Positions 6,712-10,618 of a stretch of DNA of 10,618 nucleotides are shown here, in pieces (within the stretch, counting starts at the first letter, position 1; each line of letters begins with the position of its first letter). Source of the stretch: Desulfobacteraceae bacterium UBA2230 (GTDB lineage: Bacteria; Desulfobacterota; Desulfobacteria; Desulfobacterales; Desulfosarcinaceae); assembly GCA_002348005.1 (NCBI GenBank), contig DDYQ01000045.1, forward strand, positions 21,911 through 32,528, given 5' to 3'. The notes below the pieces were generated by a model, which made no database searches, was not told the DNA's origin, and worked only from the letters and a program-made list of their open reading frames with translations. The position numbers were made by a program, and so were the translations under genes.

Positions 6712-6719
6712 CCGTGATC

Positions 6720-6744
6720 GGGTGCGCCCGCAGCGGGCGCACCC
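6720..6744 (+). terminator. Probable transcription-ending hairpin after the penicillin acylase gene
   Basis: GGGTGCGCCCG (6720-6730) pairs perfectly with CGGGCGCACCC (6734-6744) around a CAG loop, starting 9 bases after the acylase stop. The 11-bp stem is almost all GC, but no T-tract follows, so it is either a non-canonical (tract-less) terminator or a 3'-end stability hairpin. Position right after the stop favours a role at the 3' end of the acylase mRNA. Confidence 0.55.
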
Positions 6745-7042
6745 CAACACGGTCCATCCAGGATGTCGACCCTGTACCCGATGATTTGAAACGCTCTGAA
6801 AGCATTTTGCAACGCAGTGAACCCCCAGCACAGCTTGCCTTTGCAGTTTCGGCAACTGAGAGGGGCCGCATATCGGGCAAGGCAGAAATACAGCGCGTCC
6901 ATTATCATGGAAACGCCGTCAGAAAAGATCTTTTATCGGAGAACTGCAGCGAAGTACACTGTGTAAAACGGTTTGAAGCAAAGACGAGGCTGAGCGGGCG
7001 CAGAGCCGGTCCTTGTCTAAGATGATCTGCCATGAGGAGACG
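6745..7042. other. Intergenic stretch before the DUF1499 gene
   Basis: I see no convincing gene in these 298 bases; open frames on both strands give cysteine- or arginine-rich translations without motifs. The only structure noted is a 12-bp perfect palindrome, AAAAGATCTTTT, at 6923-6934, about 110 bases upstream of the DUF1499 start. The promoter for that gene should be here but could not be placed. Confidence 0.45.
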
Positions 7043-7465
7043 ATGCCGTCCATTTATTTTTTCTTCACGATCTTCGTTCAACTGTCTCCCTGCCCGGGGA
7101 CACCGAACTGTGTATCGACCCAGAGCCCGGATGATCGAGGCCCGGCGCCGCTGACTGTAATTGGAGCCCGTGCACAAGCCATGGCGGCCATTCGACAACT
7201 TCTCACCGAGCAAAAGCGCACCCGCATGATCAGTCAAAAAGGTGACTATCTCCACGTTGAAATGCGCTCGGCCGTTTTCAGATTCGTGGACGACGTCGAA
7301 TTCCTCATCGATGCCGACTCACGCCTTCAGTTTCGCTCGGCCGCCCGCATTGGCAAATGGGATCTGGGAGTGAACCGGCGACGCATGGTCCGGATACGCA
7401 AAAATCTGCTCCGCCGCTATGGCTCAATCTTCAGGGATGACGGACGCGATGGACGGGCGCATTAG
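7043..7465 (+). CDS. DUF1499 family protein
   Basis: The 140-residue product shows the DUF1499 pattern: CPGTPNCVSTQSPD near the start (residues 17-30), an alanine-rich helix, then KGDYLHVEMRSAVFRFVDDVEFLID, and the end signature RSAARIGKWDLGVNRRRMVRIRKNL. ATG 7043 is chosen because GAGGAG lies just before it (a short 3-base spacing); an upstream in-frame ATG at 7022 and TTG at 7013 lack ribosome sites. The N-terminus is brief: only about 16 mostly hydrophobic residues (MPSIYFFFTIFVQLSP) precede the conserved Cys-Pro motif. Many family members have a longer signal or lipoprotein segment there, so this copy may have a degenerate export signal or a misplaced start. The biochemical role of DUF1499 is not established. 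It converges on the 199-residue minus-strand gene with a 172-bp gap and has no same-strand partner. Confidence 0.8.
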   Translation: MPSIYFFFTIFVQLSPCPGTPNCVSTQSPDDRGPAPLTVIGARAQAMAAIRQLLTEQKRTRMISQKGDYLHVEMRSAVFRFVDDVEFLIDADSRLQFRSAARIGKWDLGVNRRRMVRIRKNLLRRYGSIFRDDGRDGRAH

Positions 7466-7637
7466 TCCACCCGCCCGACACGCTGATTCTGGTGTGGGGC
7501 GGCTTCAAAGACTTTCGCGAATAAAGCTTCGAACCGACGGTGCGGAAAGGTTGTGAATACCGAACCGGTAATACTGCCGACGAGATCGAATTTTATTATC
7601 TGGAAAAGTATTGATCCCCTGGAACGGCTGAGCCCGC

Positions 7638-8237
7638 TCACCGGGAATTCCTTCCCAACCTGATGCCGTTCGTAACATGTTCGACACTTCTGATCGAAAA
7701 GACATCAAGCACGCTCAGCTGAAGGATGGGTATCCTCCTCTTGAGAAGCTGGATTTGTTTCAGGCTGCCAAGATCGACAACGCACCGTCCACATTTATGA
7801 TCGATCTCCGATTCCGTGACCAGATCGATTGTGGATATCTTCTCGTTCAACTTGCGCGCGATCAACCTGCCGGCCGCGGCGGCTGCAATCTTGCCTAAAA
7901 GATTCTCCCCGATTGCTTTCCCATTCACAAACTCGAACTCTACGGTTTGCTGCCGTCCGTCGATAACGCTTCCGGTCAGCCGGAACTTTACAGGCACCCT
8001 CAACCGCATGCCGTAGCGGACCAGCGAAAGCTCGAGTTGTACGCCGTCCGGGGAAAACTCGCATTTCGTCAATCCGACCCCTTTTTCCGCTGCAATTGCC
8101 TTTTCGATTTCGGGGCGCACCATCTCCGCCGGGATCAGCAGGCAGCCTCTTTTCAGATCCGCTATAAAATCGGGTTGAAATCCAATTTCGAGCAAGTAAC
8201 GGCAGATCGGTTTTTCGATTAAATCGCGCAGACCCAT
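7638..8237 (-). CDS. Uncharacterised 199-aa protein
   Basis: I do not recognise this protein. Visible features are a charged N-terminal helix (MGLRDLIEKPICRYLLE), the segment IPAEMVRPEIEKAIAAEKGV, and an alternating hydrophobic/polar stretch at about 55-105 that looks like several antiparallel beta strands (CEFSPDGVQLELSLV, RLRVPVKFRLTGSV). An alanine-rich amphipathic helix follows (KIAAAAAGRLIARKLNEKI, 116-134), and late in the protein there is CGRC (149-152). There is no signal peptide or clear membrane span. The beta-rich core plus helix loosely recalls small lipid-binding folds such as LmeA/DUF2993, but this is only an impression. ATG 8235-8237 has a weak ribosome site (TTAGAG). It begins 59 bases after the kinase stop on the same strand, so co-transcription with the kinase is possible. 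Its stop (7638) faces the DUF1499 gene. Confidence 0.65.
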   Translation of the reverse strand: MGLRDLIEKPICRYLLEIGFQPDFIADLKRGCLLIPAEMVRPEIEKAIAAEKGVGLTKCEFSPDGVQLELSLVRYGMRLRVPVKFRLTGSVIDGRQQTVEFEFVNGKAIGENLLGKIAAAAAGRLIARKLNEKISTIDLVTESEIDHKCGRCVVDLGSLKQIQLLKRRIPILQLSVLDVFSIRSVEHVTNGIRLGRNSR

Positions 8238-8268
8238 ATTCGCTCTAATTCCACAACCCGTTCAGATC

Positions 8269-8289
8269 GGTTCGCACCTGTTGCGAGCC
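8269..8289 (-). terminator. Weak hairpin between the kinase and the 199-aa gene
   Basis: On the minus strand GGCTCGCA, a 5-base loop and TGCGAACC form an 8-bp stem with one mismatch, located 7 bases after the kinase stop. No T-tract follows, so it may only attenuate or partly terminate transcription between the two genes. The prediction is weak. Confidence 0.25.
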
Positions 8290-8296
8290 GTCGGCC

Positions 8297-10618
8297 TCAG
8301 GAAGCAGGCTGCGGACGGGTGCCATCTCCTTCGCCGTTGATTCCGTAGATCGCCTTGAGCAAAACCGATGAAGACGCCGCCTTGCTCACCAATGCCTCGG
8401 CTCCGGCATCGCGCATGGTTCTGGCCACCTGCTGATCGTCGTGCATCGAGAGACCGATTACGCGGACGTCGGGCAGTTCAGCCTTGATGCGCCGTGTGGC
8501 TTCGATGCCGTCCATTACGGGCATCGAGATATCCATCACGACCACATCGGGTCTGAGCTGCCGGGTGAGTTCCAGCGCCTCACGCCCGTTGGCCGCCTCG
8601 CCGGCCACGGAAATGTTCGGCTTGCCGGAAATGAGCCGAATCAATCCCTGGCGCAACACTTTGTGGTCATCGGCAAACAGCACCCGAATACCCTGTTCAT
8701 CGGCGATTTTGCCGCTGATTTCCATGATGCGGGCCTTCTCTTCGATTTTCGCGGCCGGATGTCCCGGGCGGATAGTGGTGTCCATATCTGTCGGAACCCG
8801 TAAAATCAACCGGCTGCCTTGTCCGGGGGTGCTCTCGATGGTCAGTCGGCCTCCGACATAGCTGGCGCGCTCCCGCAGGCTGAGGAGCCCCAGACCGGGG
8901 TGCGGAGTATACCGATCCAGGATGGAGGTATCGAAGCCCCTTCCCGTATCGCTCACCGTGACGACGAACTCATCCGGGGTTGCGGAAAGCTGAACCCGGG
9001 CGCTGGTCGCCCCGGAGTGCTTGACGACGTTGAACAGCAACTCCTTTACCGCACGGAATATGAAAACTTTAAGGGGGGTGCTGCGAACCTGCCGGCCGGT
9101 CAGGGTATCCAGTTGAATGGTCAGTCCGAACTGTTCGCGCATTCTCAGGAACAGCCCTTCGAGAGCGGCCTTCAATCCGGATCGGTGCAGCACCGCAGGG
9201 CTCAGTTCGTGGGAGAGGTGTCGTGATTTACGGATCGACTCTTCCAACAGGCGTTGAACTTCATCCCGATCAGCATCTGAATTGCTTGGCGACTGAAGCA
9301 TGAACCTTGCGGCGGCGAGAAGTTGCTGCAGGTCGTCGTGAAGGAGTGCGGCGATACGCTGCTTTTCGCGCTCCTCGGCCTCGATCAGCTCCACCGCCAG
9401 GGCCTGAAGTTGCCTGGCCCGCGATTCGGCCAGGTCAGTGCGTTCGGCGACCCGCTGTTCCAGGGTTTCATTCAAATTCCGCAAGGCCTCCTCAGCCTGC
9501 CGGCGCGCGGTGATATCCTCGGTGAACATCGCGATGCCCGCGATGTTGCCCTTGTGATCGTGCCACGGCCGCACCTCCCAGCGAAGCCACTGCACGGACC
9601 CGTCCTTGCGTTCGAACCGGTCGCCGTCATTCTGCACAACCTCACCTTTCAGCGCGCGGCGGTGCACCCTTTTCCAGAATTCGGGGATCTCCGGAAAGAC
9701 GTCGTAATGCGACCGCCCGATCACGCTGCGCCCCCAGAGTTTGTAGTCGGTCAGCCACCGGCGGCTTGCGCTCAGGTAGCGCATCTCGCGGTCGAACATC
9801 GCCAATGCCGCCGGTGCATATTCGATGAGCAGCCGCATGCGTTCCTCACTCTCGCGCAGCTTGCCCTCAAATTTCTTGCGCAGGGTTCTGTCAAACGCAA
9901 TCGCCAGGATGACCGGCCGGCCGCCAAGTTCAATCGCATTCAAGTGAACTTCCGTCGGGTATTCCGACCCGTCCTTCCTGATGTGGATGGATTCGATCGT
10001 GTTCAATCTGCCCTTGCTGAGACGGTGCCACAGGCGGGTTCGATCGTCCCGGGTGACACTTTCCGGGTCAACGTCCGCCACCGACATATTGAGCAGCTCT
10101 TCTTTGGCGTAGCCGGTGTTCCGGATCGCCGCATCATTGATCATCAGGATCCTGCCATCCAGATCGTGCGCAAACACGCCGCCCGGCATATTGTCCAGTA
10201 CGGTCCGGAAACGCTCCTCGCTCTCCCGGAGGGAGTGCTCGATCTGCTTGCTTTTTTGAATATCGACGCATGTTCCAAACCAGCGCGAGATCTGACCCTC
10301 GCAGTTGCGATGCGGGACTGCGAGAGTAAGAAACCAGCGGTATTCGCCGGTCCTGCCGCTGCGGATGCGGGTTTCGACCGAATATGCTTCACCGGTGCGA
10401 ATGGAATGCTCCCAGGCCTCGGTCACCCTCCCGCGGTCGTCAGGATGGATCGTCTCGAGCCATCCCCGCCCCTGAACCTGTTCCAGGGACAGGTCGAGAT
10501 ATTCAAGCATCCGCTTGTTGCCGAATAACCCGGCTCCGTCCGCCCGGGACTCCCAGAAAAACAGAGGAAAAGAATCGATTAAGAACCGGAACCGCTGCTC
10601 ACTCTGCTGAAGCGCCTC
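8297..10618 (-). CDS. Hybrid sensor histidine kinase: PAS repeats, HisKA_3, HATPase, C-terminal NarL-type receiver (N-terminus outside window)
   Basis: The frame is open to the right edge, so 773 residues are visible and the start lies outside; the ATG at 10508-10510 falls inside a PAS domain and is not the real start. Counting from the edge, a helix (EALQQSEQRF) leads into PAS 1 (about 8-125), PAS 2 (136-250) and PAS 3 (258-374). A coiled coil follows (about 375-414). The HisKA_3 dimerisation domain carries phospho-acceptor His427 in ALLHDDLQQ. The HATPase domain has the N-box Asn530 (LLFNVVKHSG), DTGRGF (557-562) and GLGLLSLRERA. A receiver (644-758) has acidic residues FADDHK, phospho-acceptor Asp696 (VVMDISMPVMDG), Ser724 and Lys746. 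The receiver resembles NarL/FixJ regulators but ends without the usual LuxR-type DNA-binding domain, so it probably acts in phosphorelay or autoregulation. No membrane span is visible in this part. The signal sensed is unknown. Confidence 0.93.
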   Translation of the reverse strand, partial: EALQQSEQRFRFLIDSFPLFFWESRADGAGLFGNKRMLEYLDLSLEQVQGRGWLETIHPDDRGRVTEAWEHSIRTGEAYSVETRIRSGRTGEYRWFLTLAVPHRNCEGQISRWFGTCVDIQKSKQIEHSLRESEERFRTVLDNMPGGVFAHDLDGRILMINDAAIRNTGYAKEELLNMSVADVDPESVTRDDRTRLWHRLSKGRLNTIESIHIRKDGSEYPTEVHLNAIELGGRPVILAIAFDRTLRKKFEGKLRESEERMRLLIEYAPAALAMFDREMRYLSASRRWLTDYKLWGRSVIGRSHYDVFPEIPEFWKRVHRRALKGEVVQNDGDRFERKDGSVQWLRWEVRPWHDHKGNIAGIAMFTEDITARRQAEEALRNLNETLEQRVAERTDLAESRARQLQALAVELIEAEEREKQRIAALLHDDLQQLLAAARFMLQSPSNSDADRDEVQRLLEESIRKSRHLSHELSPAVLHRSGLKAALEGLFLRMREQFGLTIQLDTLTGRQVRSTPLKVFIFRAVKELLFNVVKHSGATSARVQLSATPDEFVVTVSDTGRGFDTSILDRYTPHPGLGLLSLRERASYVGGRLTIESTPGQGSRLILRVPTDMDTTIRPGHPAAKIEEKARIMEISGKIADEQGIRVLFADDHKVLRQGLIRLISGKPNISVAGEAANGREALELTRQLRPDVVVMDISMPVMDGIEATRRIKAELPDVRVIGLSMHDDQQVARTMRDAGAEALVSKAASSSVLLKAIYGINGEGDGTRPQPAS

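Noticed and set aside
6923..6934. AAAAGATCTTTT palindrome upstream of the DUF1499 gene
   Set aside because: It is a perfect 12-bp palindrome but AT-rich, with no loop for a hairpin and no nearby promoter elements; kept only as a note in the intergenic entry.
7441..7503. Short plus-strand segment translating to a protein-like tail (HPPDTLILVWGGFKDFRE then stop)
   Set aside because: It is only about 20 codons, opened by a stop at 7438-7440, in a different frame from the DUF1499 gene. It might be a frameshifted extension or remnant, but I cannot tie it to any family.
9323..10528. 401-residue open frame on the plus strand opposite the kinase gene
   Set aside because: It is antisense to well-conserved PAS and HisKA_3 coding sequence and shows no domain; a GC-driven shadow frame.

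Overview
The window reads as a moderately GC-rich Gram-negative chromosome. Coding sequence is near 60% GC in most genes by eye. Several proteins are of kinds common in Desulfobacterota (former Deltaproteobacteria): a DUF4382 lipoprotein, a multi-PAS hybrid sensor kinase and a TreS-like GH13 enzyme. That lineage is inferred from overall feel, since no marker gene is present. No tRNA, rRNA, CRISPR array or intact mobile element was found.

Layout, left to right. (1) 1-272 (+) is the 3' end of an LLM-class flavin-dependent oxidoreductase. It converges, with 7 bp between stop codons, on (2) 280-1938 (-), a complete 552-aa GH13 enzyme of the trehalose synthase (TreS) type. (3) 1939-2405 is a mostly empty gap; it has a small inverted repeat near the GH13 start and a strong intrinsic terminator (2346-2380) belonging to the next gene. 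(4) 2406-3587 (-) is a 393-aa lipoprotein with a DUF4382 domain followed by beta-sandwich domains. (5) 3588-4293 is a 706-bp divergent intergenic region with a palindrome, a tandem repeat and a perfect 11-bp hairpin. (6) 4294-6711 (+) is an 805-aa exported penicillin G acylase-type Ntn hydrolase. It has the full catalytic set, the substrate-pocket set and most calcium ligands of the E. coli enzyme, and its base composition is lower in GC than its neighbours. (7) 7043-7465 (+) is a DUF1499 protein. (8) 7638-8237 (-) is a 199-aa protein I do not recognise. (9) 8297 to the right edge (-) is a hybrid histidine kinase (PAS-PAS-PAS-HisKA_3-HATPase-NarL-type receiver) whose N-terminus lies outside the window.

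The genes mostly look like independent single-gene units rather than one pathway: strands alternate and gaps are long. The closest functional pairing is the oxidoreductase with the GH13 enzyme. The 199-aa protein might be co-transcribed behind the kinase (59-bp gap). I did not find a clear new multi-gene system. The most interesting item is the well-conserved penicillin G acylase, with its long structured leader and apparent compositional mismatch.
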